This document shows, piece after piece, positions 9,783 through 18,857 of a DNA stretch of 64,000 nucleotides. Origin of the DNA: Hymenobacter sp. 15J16-1T3B (GTDB lineage: Bacteria > Bacteroidota > Bacteroidia > Cytophagales > Hymenobacteraceae); the NCBI RefSeq assembly GCF_020711235.1, contig NZ_JAJFAV010000004.1:419246-483245 (forward strand). The letters run 5' to 3'. The translations under genes were made by a program, and so were the position numbers. The notes under the pieces were generated by a model. It was not told where the DNA came from and searched no databases. It saw only the letters and a list, made by a program, of their open reading frames with translations. How positions within the stretch are numbered: position 1 is the first letter of the stretch; each line of letters starts with the position of its first letter.

Positions 9783-12700
9783 TTAGAAGGAGGCCGCCAG
9801 CTTCAGCTGGTAGGTGCGCGGGATGGGCACGTTGCCGAAGTCGATGGCCCGCAGCAGGTCCGACGAGCCGCCGGCGCTGGTTTCCGGGTCAAAGCCGTTG
9901 TAGTTGTCCCACGACACGAGGTTGCGCCCCACCAACGATACGCTCAGGCTGCTGATGAGCGGGCTGATCTTGGGCAGCTCGTAGCTCAGGGCCGCCTCGC
10001 GCAGCTTCACGAAGGAGCCGTCGTCGATGCGAAACTCCTGGGTGTTGTAAATGGCGAAAATGTAGCCGCGGGGCAATTCGCCGCGCAGCTCCTTCTCGGC
10101 CAGGTCGCCCAGGCCCACGCCCTGCCGGGTGCGCTTGTCGGCGTTGAACACGTCCACGCCCTGCACCGCGTCGAGCAGCAGGTGCAGGCTCAGCTTTTTG
10201 TAGCTCAGGTTGGTGCTAAACGAGCCCGTCCATTTCGGGTTGGGGTTGCCGATGAGCACGTTGGCAATGGCCGTGCCGGTGGCGTAGCTGGGCTGGCCGT
10301 TGCCTTCGCGCGCCGGCACAAAATCCACCGAGCCCACGGCTTGGTCGCGGGTGCGCTCGTCCTGCGGGAAGCCCTGCGGGGTGAGCAGCAACGAGCCGTC
10401 GGGGTTGCGGGCGTAGCCCGAGCCGTAGAACACGCCCACCGGCTGTCCGGCCAGCAAGTACACCGGCGCCCCGGCCACGTTGTCGATGGAAATAGCCTGG
10501 ATGTTGCCGTTGGTGCCGGGCAGGTCCAGCACCTTGTTGCGGTTGCGGTTGTAGAGCAGCGTCACGTCCCAGCTGAAGGTGCCGGTGCGCACCGGCACGG
10601 CCGTCAGCTGCAGCTCCAGGCCCTTGTTTTCCAGGGTCGCGACGTTGTTGGTGATGGAGGCCCCGCCGGAAGACGGCGCCAGGTTGCGGCGCACCACCAA
10701 GTCCTTGGTTTTTTGGCGGTACACCGTTGCGCCCAAGCCCAGCCGGTCGCCCAGGAAGCCCAGGTCCACGCCGCCTTCGATTTCGGCCACGCGCTCGGGG
10801 CGCACGTCGGGGTTGGCAAACTGCGAGCCGGGCAGGTAGGTGTTGCGGCCCAGGAAGCCCACCGGCTGGTACTGGTAAAACCGCTCGTAGCTGCCGATGC
10901 CGTTCAGGTTGCCGGCCTCGCCGTAGCTGGCGCGCAGCTTCAGCGCGTTAAAGGCCTTGGCGTAGTTCGCGTTTTGCCAGAACGCCAGATCCGACAGCAC
11001 CAGCGAAGCGCTGACCTTGGGGTAGAGCTGGTTGGTGGAGCCCTCCGAGAACTTCGACGACCGGTCGCGGCGCACGGCCCCGGTCAGAAACGCCAGGTTG
11101 CGGTAGCCCAGCGTGCCCTGCACGTAAGCCCCGCTCAGGTCGAACTGGTCCAGGTCGTAGCCCGCCGTCACGGTGGTGCTCGACGCCCCGCTGACCGTGG
11201 CGATGAACGGCGCCAGGTTCTGGCCCTGGGTGCGGGTAATTTCCTGGCGGCTGTACTGGTAGCTGTAGCCGGCCAGCAAGGAAAGCTTGAACGTCTCACC
11301 CAGCATCCGCTCGTAGCCCAGGTTCACGTCGGAGTTGAGCAGCAGGGCGTTGGCCAGGCCGTTGGCGGCGTAGCCGAAGGGGTAGCGCTGGGCCGGCAGG
11401 CCGGCCACCGCCTGGTAGGGGTAGGGCCGGATGTAGCTCTGGCCCACCTGCGAGTACACGTCGGCGCCGAGCACGTAGTCCACCGAAAAGCCCTTGAACG
11501 GGTTCAGGTTCACTTGCACGTCGCCGATGGTGCGGCTCACGCGCTGGGTAAACTTCATGTCTTCGATGGTGGAGAGCGGGTTGACGCGGCTGGGCTCCAC
11601 GGCCAGCAGGTCGCCCTTCACGTCGCGCTGGTTGATGTCGTAAATGTTGTTGGTGATGTTGACCGAGTTGATCGGGCTGTAAAACACGTTGCCGTTGGCC
11701 TTTTCGTTGGCGAAGCTGTTGCTGTAAGCCAGCCCGGCCGTCACCTTGGCCCACTTCGCCAGGCGCTGGTCCACGCGGGCGCGCAGGTTGTAGCGCGTGA
11801 AGTCGGTGCCGCGGATGATGCCCTGGTTTTTCAGGTAACCGCCCGACACGTAGTACTGCGTGCCCTCCGAGCCGCCCGTCAGCGAAACGCCGTTGTCGGT
11901 GCCGTAGCCGGTGCGGAAGATGTCGTCGAAATAGTTGTAGCGCGTCACGTCCACCAGGTTGGAGGCCAGGGTCGTGTTGGTGTTGGCCCGGTTGATGACG
12001 GTGGTCGTCACGCCCGGCTGCCCGGCCAAAGAGCCCACCGCGCTGATGGGGTAGAGACGGAAGGTGTTGAGGACCGGTCGGCCCTGGTTGTCAAGCGTGG
12101 TATAGGTATCGGCCCCGAACTGCTTGCCGTAGGTATTCACCGGCACCATGTGGCGCAACTCGTTGATGTTGAAACTGGTGTAGGCCGACACGCGCACCTG
12201 CCCGCTTTGCCCGCGCTTGGTGGTGATGAGCACCACCCCGTTGGCCGCCCGCGAGCCGTACTGCGCAGCCGCCGCCGCCCCGTTGATGACATTGATGCTG
12301 GCAATGTCGTTGGGGTTCAGGTCGGCCAGGCGGTTTTGGCCCGTGTTGGCCACGCCCACGTCGTTGGTTACCGCCAGCTGCGACACGTTCACGCTGTTGT
12401 TGCTCACGATGACGCCGTCGATGACGTACAGCGGATCGGAGGGGCCGGCCAGGGAGTGCACCCCGCGCAGGCGCACCGACAGGGAGCCCGCCGGGTCGCC
12501 GGAGTTCTGCACGATCTGCGCGCCGGGCACCTTGCCCTGCAGCGAGTTGAGCACCTGGCCCGAGCCGCTCTGCGTCAGATCTTTGGCCTGCACCGTGCTG
12601 ATGGCGTTGCCCAGCTCCCGGCGGCTCACGCTCACCGTCGAGCCGATAACCACCACGTCGTCGAGGCTCTGGCGGGCTTCCGTCAGCGCGGCGTCGGTAG

Positions 12701-13025
12701 TGACGGTGCCGCCGCCGGCGGGCAGCGTGAGCGGGCGGCTCAGGCTGGCGTAGCCGATGATGGAAAACTGCAGGGTGTAGCTGCCCGGCGCCACCTGCGC
12801 CGTGAAGCGGTAATTGCCGTCGGCGTCGGTGCTGCCGCCCTGGGTGGTGCCGCCCAGCAGCACGGTGGTGCCCGGCAGGCCCTGCCCGCGCGCGTCCGTC
12901 ACGCGGCCCTGCAGCGTGTACTGCGTTTGGGCGCCCGGCTGGGCCGCCGCCTGCAAAGCCAGCACAAGGCACATCAGCAGCCAGCCCCAATGGAGCGGCC
13001 TCGCCAAAAAGTAGGTGTTGCGCAT
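9783..13025 (-). CDS. SusC/RagA family TonB-linked outer-membrane protein
   Basis: A 1080-residue TonB-dependent channel. Order: signal peptide (ATG at 13023-13025, ending ALQAAAQ), a carboxypeptidase-regulatory-like domain (GRVTDARGQGLPGTTVLLGG ... NYRFTAQVAPGSYTLQFS), a TonB box (LDDVVVIGS), plug domain (LNSLQGKVPGAQIV, DPLYVIDGVIVSN), then a long beta-barrel. This is the full SusC architecture. With the SusD gene directly downstream it forms an energised importer for oligosaccharides or other large ligands. Open frame extends upstream of the ATG but has no signal peptide. It is the distal partner of NagB-PIG-L on the same strand, although a terminator separates them. Confidence 0.96.
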   Translation of the reverse strand: MRNTYFLARPLHWGWLLMCLVLALQAAAQPGAQTQYTLQGRVTDARGQGLPGTTVLLGGTTQGGSTDADGNYRFTAQVAPGSYTLQFSIIGYASLSRPLTLPAGGGTVTTDAALTEARQSLDDVVVIGSTVSVSRRELGNAISTVQAKDLTQSGSGQVLNSLQGKVPGAQIVQNSGDPAGSLSVRLRGVHSLAGPSDPLYVIDGVIVSNNSVNVSQLAVTNDVGVANTGQNRLADLNPNDIASINVINGAAAAAQYGSRAANGVVLITTKRGQSGQVRVSAYTSFNINELRHMVPVNTYGKQFGADTYTTLDNQGRPVLNTFRLYPISAVGSLAGQPGVTTTVINRANTNTTLASNLVDVTRYNYFDDIFRTGYGTDNGVSLTGGSEGTQYYVSGGYLKNQGIIRGTDFTRYNLRARVDQRLAKWAKVTAGLAYSNSFANEKANGNVFYSPINSVNITNNIYDINQRDVKGDLLAVEPSRVNPLSTIEDMKFTQRVSRTIGDVQVNLNPFKGFSVDYVLGADVYSQVGQSYIRPYPYQAVAGLPAQRYPFGYAANGLANALLLNSDVNLGYERMLGETFKLSLLAGYSYQYSRQEITRTQGQNLAPFIATVSGASSTTVTAGYDLDQFDLSGAYVQGTLGYRNLAFLTGAVRRDRSSKFSEGSTNQLYPKVSASLVLSDLAFWQNANYAKAFNALKLRASYGEAGNLNGIGSYERFYQYQPVGFLGRNTYLPGSQFANPDVRPERVAEIEGGVDLGFLGDRLGLGATVYRQKTKDLVVRRNLAPSSGGASITNNVATLENKGLELQLTAVPVRTGTFSWDVTLLYNRNRNKVLDLPGTNGNIQAISIDNVAGAPVYLLAGQPVGVFYGSGYARNPDGSLLLTPQGFPQDERTRDQAVGSVDFVPAREGNGQPSYATGTAIANVLIGNPNPKWTGSFSTNLSYKKLSLHLLLDAVQGVDVFNADKRTRQGVGLGDLAEKELRGELPRGYIFAIYNTQEFRIDDGSFVKLREAALSYELPKISPLISSLSVSLVGRNLVSWDNYNGFDPETSAGGSSDLLRAIDFGNVPIPRTYQLKLAASF

Positions 13026-13260
13026 AGTGGGAATCGGGAAAATGGGGTGTGAAAGGAATGCCTGAATAATGTACAAGATTTTAGCAGATAAAAAATCAAA
13101 TCCTGCCGCCGCAGCCTTTGCCGGAGCGCCGCCCCGTGCCGAATTCGGTGCTCCGCAGCGCGGCCAGTTGCTTGCCCGGCCTTGTCGGGGCGTTGCGGCC
13201 TGATAATCTGCCGTTGGGCCGGCCGCGGGGCCCGCGCGGCGGGTCGATTCAGCCGCCACT

Positions 13261-13286
13261 AAAAAGCCGGCCCGGCAGCCGGCCCG
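13261..13286 (-). terminator. terminator after the NagB-PIG-L gene
   Basis: On the minus strand, GCCGGC repeats (self-complementary) around a short loop form a GC-rich stem followed by TTTTT, about 85 bp after the NagB-PIG-L stop. The rest of 13026-13369 holds no gene. The part nearest the SusC start (13060-13105) is AT-rich and probably contains the SusC promoter, but no clear TAnnTTTG was found. Confidence 0.6.
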
Positions 13287-13369
13287 CTCCCGAAAGAACG
13301 AACCTGCAACCGGGCCGGCCGTGATTAGCGCTGTCGAGCGGGCTACTTCACATTATCCAACAACCAACG

Positions 13370-15292
13370 TTAGTACTGCCAGCGCACGAAGGCCTCGATG
13401 CCCTCGTATTCGGGCAGGCCCAGCTGGTCGTAAATTTTGGCCGTGGTGCGGTTGCGCTCCTCGGCCCGCTGCCAGAACTCGCGCTGGTCGGCCCCCGGAA
13501 ACAGCGGCCGGTCTTTCTGCGACTGGTGCTTGAAGATGGCCCGGCGCTTGCGCGTGAGCTCCTGCGGCGAAAGGGGCACGGCCATTTCGATCTGGTCGAT
13601 GTCCCACTCCTGCCAGGCGCCGCGGTACAGCCACACCCAGCAGTCTTGCAGCCAGTCGGTACCCTGGGCCTTCAGGCGCTGCACGGCCTGCATAATGGCC
13701 GCCAAACACACCCGGTGCGTGCCGTGCGGGTCCGACAGGTCGCCGGCGGCGTAAATCTGCTGGGGCCGGATGCGGTTCAGCAGATCGACGGTAATCTGAA
13801 TGTCTTCCTCGCCCAGCGGCTTTTTGCGCACCCGGCCGGTTTCGTAGAAGGGCAAGTCCAGGAAGTGGGCGCGGGTGTCGGGGTCGAGGCCGGCGTAGCG
13901 GCAAGCGGCCTTGGCCTCGCCGCGGCGGATGAGCCCCTTGATCTGCTGCACCTCCGGCGTATCGACCTGCCCGGGCGCCTTGCTGCGCAACGACTCGGCC
14001 ACGCGCTGGTACATCTGCTCGGCGGGCTGCTCGCCGGGCAAGCGCAGGGCTTGGTCGTAGTCGGCCACGAAGTCGGCGAAGCGGATGGCCTCGTCGTCGA
14101 ACACGGCGATGTTGCCGGAGGTCTGGTAGGCCACGTGCACCTCGTGGCCCTGGTCGACGAGGCGCAGCAGGGTGCCGCCCATCGAAATGACGTCGTCGTC
14201 GGGGTGAGGGGAGAAGATGAGCACGCGCTTAGGGAAGGGCGCGGCGCGCTCCGGGCGGCTCGTGTCGTCGGCGTTGGGCTTGCCGCCGGGCCAGCCGGTG
14301 ATGGTGTGCTGCAGTTCGTTGAACACGCGGATGTTGATGCCATAGGCCTGCGTGTCGGACGTAGCCAGCAGGTCGGAGAGGCCGTTTTCGTTGTAGTCCG
14401 CGTCGGTGAGCTTGAGAATGGGTTTTTGCAGGGTGCGCGCCAGCCAGGTCACGGCCTTGCGCACGGTGGCCGCGTCCTGCCAGTTGCTGCTCAGGCCGGC
14501 CAGCCAGGGCGTTTTGCGGCGCGTCAGCTCGGCGGCGGCCGCGTCGTCGAGCACCACCTGCACGGCCGGGTGCTGCTGCAGGTAAGTGGCCGGCACCGAG
14601 TCGGTCGGCTCGCCTTCCACGGTGCGCTTCACCACGGCGGCCTTGCCTTCGCCCCAGGCCATCATAATGATCTGGCGCGCGTCGAGGATGGAGCCCACGC
14701 CCATCGTGAGGGCCCGGCGCGGCACGTTTTCCTCGCCGTAAAAGTCCGAGGCCGCGTCGGTGCGGGTGATGTGGTCGAGGGTAATCAGGCGGGTGCGCGA
14801 CTGGGCGCCGGAGCCGGGCTCGTTGAAGCCGATGTGGCCGGTGCGCCCGATGCCGAGCAGCTGCAAATCGATACCGCCGGCCTCGCGGATCTGCTCTTCG
14901 TAGCGGCGGCAGTACTCGTTCACGTCCTCGGGCCGCACGGTGCCGTCGGGAATGTGCACGCTGCCGGCCGGGATGTCGATGTGGTCGAACAAGTACTCGT
15001 GCATGAAGCGCACGTAGCTCTGCAAGGAGTCCGGCGCCATCGGAAAGTACTCGTCGAGGTTGAAGGAAACGACGTTCCGGAAGCTCAGCCCTTCCTCGCG
15101 GTGCAGGCGCACCAGTTCCTCGTAGACGCGGGTGGGGGTGGAGCCGGTAGCCAGCCCGAGCACGGCCGGGCGGCCGGCCGCGGCTCGCTCGCGGATCAGG
15201 TCGGCAATCTGCCGGGCCACGGCTACGGAGGCTTGTTCGGAATCGGGGTAAACCTGGACGGGGACGCGCTCGGCGCTGGCGACGGGGTGCAT
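13370..15292 (-). CDS. glucosamine-6-phosphate deaminase-like / PIG-L (LmbE) deacetylase fusion
   Basis: A 640-residue two-domain cytoplasmic protein. Residues ~10-270 are NagB-like (GlcN6P to fructose-6-phosphate plus ammonia): ATGSTP near 48, FNLDEY with the catalytic Asp at ~80, then GIGRTGHIGFNEP at ~148-160. E. coli NagB has NDGH at that site; here Asp141 is replaced by Thr, while the His and Glu are kept. Residues ~355-580 are PIG-L/LmbE: SPHPDDDVISMGG (~362) and DPHGTH supply the zinc ligands for N-deacetylation of amino sugars. The ATG at 15290-15292 was preferred to one 13 codons upstream. The fusion could couple deacetylation and deamination, or the NagB half may have changed function. 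Confidence 0.93.
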   Translation of the reverse strand: MHPVASAERVPVQVYPDSEQASVAVARQIADLIRERAAAGRPAVLGLATGSTPTRVYEELVRLHREEGLSFRNVVSFNLDEYFPMAPDSLQSYVRFMHEYLFDHIDIPAGSVHIPDGTVRPEDVNEYCRRYEEQIREAGGIDLQLLGIGRTGHIGFNEPGSGAQSRTRLITLDHITRTDAASDFYGEENVPRRALTMGVGSILDARQIIMMAWGEGKAAVVKRTVEGEPTDSVPATYLQQHPAVQVVLDDAAAAELTRRKTPWLAGLSSNWQDAATVRKAVTWLARTLQKPILKLTDADYNENGLSDLLATSDTQAYGINIRVFNELQHTITGWPGGKPNADDTSRPERAAPFPKRVLIFSPHPDDDVISMGGTLLRLVDQGHEVHVAYQTSGNIAVFDDEAIRFADFVADYDQALRLPGEQPAEQMYQRVAESLRSKAPGQVDTPEVQQIKGLIRRGEAKAACRYAGLDPDTRAHFLDLPFYETGRVRKKPLGEEDIQITVDLLNRIRPQQIYAAGDLSDPHGTHRVCLAAIMQAVQRLKAQGTDWLQDCWVWLYRGAWQEWDIDQIEMAVPLSPQELTRKRRAIFKHQSQKDRPLFPGADQREFWQRAEERNRTTAKIYDQLGLPEYEGIEAFVRWQY

Positions 15293-15394
15293 AGCGGGCT
15301 GGGGGTTGGAAAGTGGGAGGGGAGCCGCCAAGGTAGCGGCTTTTGCCAGGGGCTGTCAACTTGTACCCAGCAAAGTTTCGCCGCGGGTGTTACC

Positions 15395-15425
15395 TTGACT
15401 TATCATGAAGGTCCGGTTAACTTTA
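15395..15425 (+). promoter_or_regulatory. candidate promoter of SusC operon 2
   Basis: TTGAC (TTG at 15395-15397), a 20-bp spacer, then TAACTTTA (15418-15425), which differs from TAnnTTTG only in the last base. It would give a leader of about 210 nt before the SusC ATG at 15645. The gap 15293-15644 holds no gene apart from this and the palindrome at 15577. Confidence 0.5.
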
Positions 15426-15576
15426 ATCCCGCTTTAAAGCCATTTGGCGCCGGGTTTCGGCGCTACACCGGGTACTTAAGACGGCAACAGCAGCCTGATT
15501 CATCGCTGATTTCCCCTATATGTCAGTCTTTTGCCCGGATTTCTTCAATTGCCCTCCCTCAGCCTGAATTTGTATC

Positions 15577-15602
15577 CACGCGCGGCTATATAGCCGCGCG
15601 TG
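15577..15602 (+). promoter_or_regulatory. perfect 26-bp palindrome in the SusC leader
   Basis: cacgcgcggctat and atagccgcgcgtg are exact complements meeting at 15589/15590. It lies 43 bp before the SusC start and downstream of the candidate promoter. It could be a dimeric-regulator operator or an RNA hairpin in the 5' leader. Confidence 0.55.
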
Positions 15603-15644
15603 TACTGTCTTGGCCCCTTTTCTCCCACTCTTTTCCCTATTTCA

Positions 15645-18600
15645 ATGACAAAACTTCTATGGTCCTTAGCCCTGCCCGGCCTCGTGCTGGCGCAGCCGGC
15701 GCTGGCCCAGCAAACGCGCACCGTGACGGGCACCGTCACGGCCGCCGCCGACCGCGCCCCGCTGCCCGGGGTGAACGTGGTGGTGAAGGGCGGCACGACC
15801 GGCACGCAGACCGGCCCCGACGGCCGCTTCTCGCTGCAGGTGCCCGAGGGCGCCACCCTCGTGTTTAGCTTTATCGGCTACGGCTCAGTGGAGCGCGCCG
15901 TGGGCGCCGACAACACCTTCGACGTGGCCCTAACGGCCGACGCCAAAAGCCTCGATGAGGTGGTGGTGACGGCCTTCGGCATCAAGCAGGAGCGCCGCGA
16001 GGTAAACTACGCCGCCCAGCAAGTCACCAGCAAAGACATTATCGAGTCGCGCCAGCCCAACGTGGTCAACGCCCTGCAGGGCAAGGTGGCGGGCGTGCAG
16101 ATTACCTCCGCCGGCGGCGCGCCCGGCGAAGGCGCCAGCATCGTCATCCGCGGCGGCTCCTCGCTCGACGGCAACAACCAGCCTTTGTTCGTCATCGACG
16201 GCATCATCATGGACAACTCGTCCTTCGTGGAGTCGACGGCGCCGGGCGGGGGCTCGGGCTTCAACGGCGTGCTGGGCCGCTCCACGGCCAGCCAGAACCG
16301 CGCCGGTGACCTGAACCCGGAGGACATTGCCTCCATCACCGTGCTGAAAGGCCCGGCCGCCGCGGCCCTTTACGGCCTGCGCGCCGGCAACGGGGCCATC
16401 ATCATCACCACCAAGAAGGGGCAGAGCGGGCGCACCAGCATCAGCTACCGCACCCAGTTTTCGGTGGACGAAGTGAGCCGCCTGCCCAAGCTGCAAAACC
16501 AGTACAAGCAAGGTACCGGCGGCATCTTCGACCCCACCACGCGCCTCTCCTTCGGGCCGCGCTTCGGGGCCGACGAGACGGTGTACAACAACGTGGAGGA
16601 CTTCTTCCAGAAAGGCCACGCTTGGCAGCACTACCTGACCATGTCGGGCGGCTCGGAAAAGGCCACCTTCCTGGTCTCGGCCTCGCGCGTGGACCAGACC
16701 GGCGTGGCGCCCACCAGCCAGTACGACAAGTCGACGGTGCGCCTCTCGGGCACGGTGCAGTTTTCGCCCAAGATCAGCGCCTCGGGCTCGGCTCAGTACC
16801 TGAACTCGGGCGGGCGCACCCCGCTGCAGGGCCCGGGCCTGTTCGGCGGCACCGGCGGCTACCTGGTGAGCCTGCTGAGCTGGCCGCGCAACGACGACGC
16901 GCGGGTGTACCTGAACCCAGACGGCACCCGCCGCCGCCTGCTGGGCGCGGCCACCGCCGCCACCGACGCCGACAACCCCTACTTCACCGTTTACAAAAAC
17001 CCGCAGACGGCGCGCACCAATCGCATGATCGGCAACGCGCAGCTGACCTACGCGCCGGCGCAGTGGCTGTCGTTGAGCTATAACCTGGGCACCGACTTCT
17101 ACAACGAGAAGGACCGCTCGGTGCGGGCCGTGGGCACCTCGCAGCCCAACAACCAGAACGGCGGCGTAGGCGAAACGCAGATTCTGAGCCGCCTGGTCAA
17201 CTCCAACTTCCTGGCCACCTTCAAGCGCCAGTTCGGCGAAGACTTCGGGGTGACCTTCCTCTACGGCAACACCATCGAGGCCGGCAAGCGGGAGACGACC
17301 GACAACCTGGGCCTGATCTTCCAGAACCCGGACTTCGTGTCCATCAACAACACGGTCAACCGCAACACGATTATCACCACGTCGGAGCGGCGCATCATCG
17401 GCAACTTCGCCCGTCTGAACCTGGACCTGTTCCGGCAGCTGACTTTGGAAGTGCAGGGCCGCTACGACCGCACCTCCACGTTGCCCAACGGGGATAAAAT
17501 CTACGGCAAGGGCTTCCCCTACGGCTCGGTGGCCGCGGGCTGGGAATTCACCCGCACCCTGGGCCTGGACCAGAACCCGGTGCTGAACTACGGCAAGCTG
17601 CGCGCCTCCTTCGCCGACGTGGGCAAGGACACCGAGCCTTACCGCATCCTCTCGCCGCTGGCCCAGAGCACCTACATCGGCGGCGGCTTCCGCAACGGCT
17701 TCTTCGGCTCGAACCCCCGGCTGAAGCCGGAGCACCAGCGCGGCGTGGAAATCGGCCTGGACCTGCAGTTTCTGCAGAACCGCCTGGGCCTGGACCTGAA
17801 CGTGTACCGCCAGCGCACCAACGACCAGATCATCGGCCCGCGCGTGAGCCAGGCTGCCGGCTTCATCCTGCAGTACATCAACGGCGGCACGGTGGAAAAC
17901 AAGGGCATTGAAGTGGCGCTGACCGGCTCGCCGGTGAAAACCAGCAACGGCTTTAGCTGGGACGTGCTGGCCAACTTCACCCTGAACCGCAACAAGGCAA
18001 TTTCGCTGCCCTACCCGCTGACCGAGGTGTATCAGTCCGACGCCTTCGTCATCGACGTGGCCCGCGGCGGCGCCTTCCCCGGCCGGCCGCTCTCCGGCAT
18101 CAGCGGCATCGACTTCAAGCGCACGCCCAGCGGCGCGCTGCTCATCGATGCCAGTGGCTACCCGGTGGTGAATACCAACGTGTACAGCTACATCGGCGAC
18201 CGGGCCCCGCGCTTCACCACGCAGATTACCAACACCTTCGCCTACAAGGGCCTGTCGCTGGCCTTCCTCTTCGACTTCCGCAAAGGCGGGCTGGTGGTCA
18301 ACGGCAACGACTGGTTTGCCACCCGCCAGGGCCTGAGCGAGCGGACCGTGGACCGCTACAAGCAGGTGGTCTTCGACGGCGAGGTGCTCGGGGCCGACGG
18401 CAATTACAGCCCGAACACCAAGCAGGTGGAACTGACGCAGGGCTACTACACCACCATTCTGGGCGGCACGGCTCAGGCCTTCGTGGAGGACGCCTCCTGG
18501 ACGCGCCTGCGCTACGCCACGCTCACCTACGCCATTCCGACCTCCCTGCTGGGCAAAACCGGCTCGGTGATTAAGGGCGTGGAGCTGTCGGTGACGGGCC

Positions 18601-18752
18601 GCAACCTGCTGCTGCTCACCAAGTACTCCGGCGTGGACCCCGAAGTGGCGGCGGCCGGTGCCGGCGTGCGCGGCGGCGGCTCCAACGGCTTCGACTTCGG
18701 CAGCGTGCCCGGCACGCGCGGCGTGGACATGGCCCTGCGGGTCAATTTCTAA
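15645..18752 (+). CDS. SusC/RagA family TonB-linked outer-membrane protein 2
   Basis: A 1035-residue TonB-dependent channel. The ATG at 15645 begins MTKLLWSLALPGLVLAQPA, a signal peptide. Next come the carboxypeptidase-regulatory-like domain (GTVTAAADRAPLPGVNVVVK), the TonB box SLDEVVVTAFG, the plug (VVNALQGKVAGVQITSAGG, QPLFVIDGIIMDN) and a long barrel ending in an aromatic C-terminus (MALRVNF). It heads an operon with a SusD and a third lipoprotein and is divergent from the NagB-PIG-L gene, so this intergenic region may control both. Confidence 0.96.
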   Translation: MTKLLWSLALPGLVLAQPALAQQTRTVTGTVTAAADRAPLPGVNVVVKGGTTGTQTGPDGRFSLQVPEGATLVFSFIGYGSVERAVGADNTFDVALTADAKSLDEVVVTAFGIKQERREVNYAAQQVTSKDIIESRQPNVVNALQGKVAGVQITSAGGAPGEGASIVIRGGSSLDGNNQPLFVIDGIIMDNSSFVESTAPGGGSGFNGVLGRSTASQNRAGDLNPEDIASITVLKGPAAAALYGLRAGNGAIIITTKKGQSGRTSISYRTQFSVDEVSRLPKLQNQYKQGTGGIFDPTTRLSFGPRFGADETVYNNVEDFFQKGHAWQHYLTMSGGSEKATFLVSASRVDQTGVAPTSQYDKSTVRLSGTVQFSPKISASGSAQYLNSGGRTPLQGPGLFGGTGGYLVSLLSWPRNDDARVYLNPDGTRRRLLGAATAATDADNPYFTVYKNPQTARTNRMIGNAQLTYAPAQWLSLSYNLGTDFYNEKDRSVRAVGTSQPNNQNGGVGETQILSRLVNSNFLATFKRQFGEDFGVTFLYGNTIEAGKRETTDNLGLIFQNPDFVSINNTVNRNTIITTSERRIIGNFARLNLDLFRQLTLEVQGRYDRTSTLPNGDKIYGKGFPYGSVAAGWEFTRTLGLDQNPVLNYGKLRASFADVGKDTEPYRILSPLAQSTYIGGGFRNGFFGSNPRLKPEHQRGVEIGLDLQFLQNRLGLDLNVYRQRTNDQIIGPRVSQAAGFILQYINGGTVENKGIEVALTGSPVKTSNGFSWDVLANFTLNRNKAISLPYPLTEVYQSDAFVIDVARGGAFPGRPLSGISGIDFKRTPSGALLIDASGYPVVNTNVYSYIGDRAPRFTTQITNTFAYKGLSLAFLFDFRKGGLVVNGNDWFATRQGLSERTVDRYKQVVFDGEVLGADGNYSPNTKQVELTQGYYTTILGGTAQAFVEDASWTRLRYATLTYAIPTSLLGKTGSVIKGVELSVTGRNLLLLTKYSGVDPEVAAAGAGVRGGGSNGFDFGSVPGTRGVDMALRVNF

Positions 18753-18857
18753 AAGGTGCAGCGGTGAGATTGTGAAATGGGGAAGCCAGGCTACTGAACT
18801 AACGCAGTGCTCGGCGCCATTTAGCAGTTCAACCGTGTCACAATTCGATTTCAACTG

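Noticed and set aside
9702..13052. Long plus-strand open frame (~1100 codons) opposite the SusC gene
   Set aside because: It has no domain signature, a low-complexity Val/Gly/His/Arg composition, and lies entirely antisense to a clear SusC. Long antisense frames are expected in GC-rich DNA.
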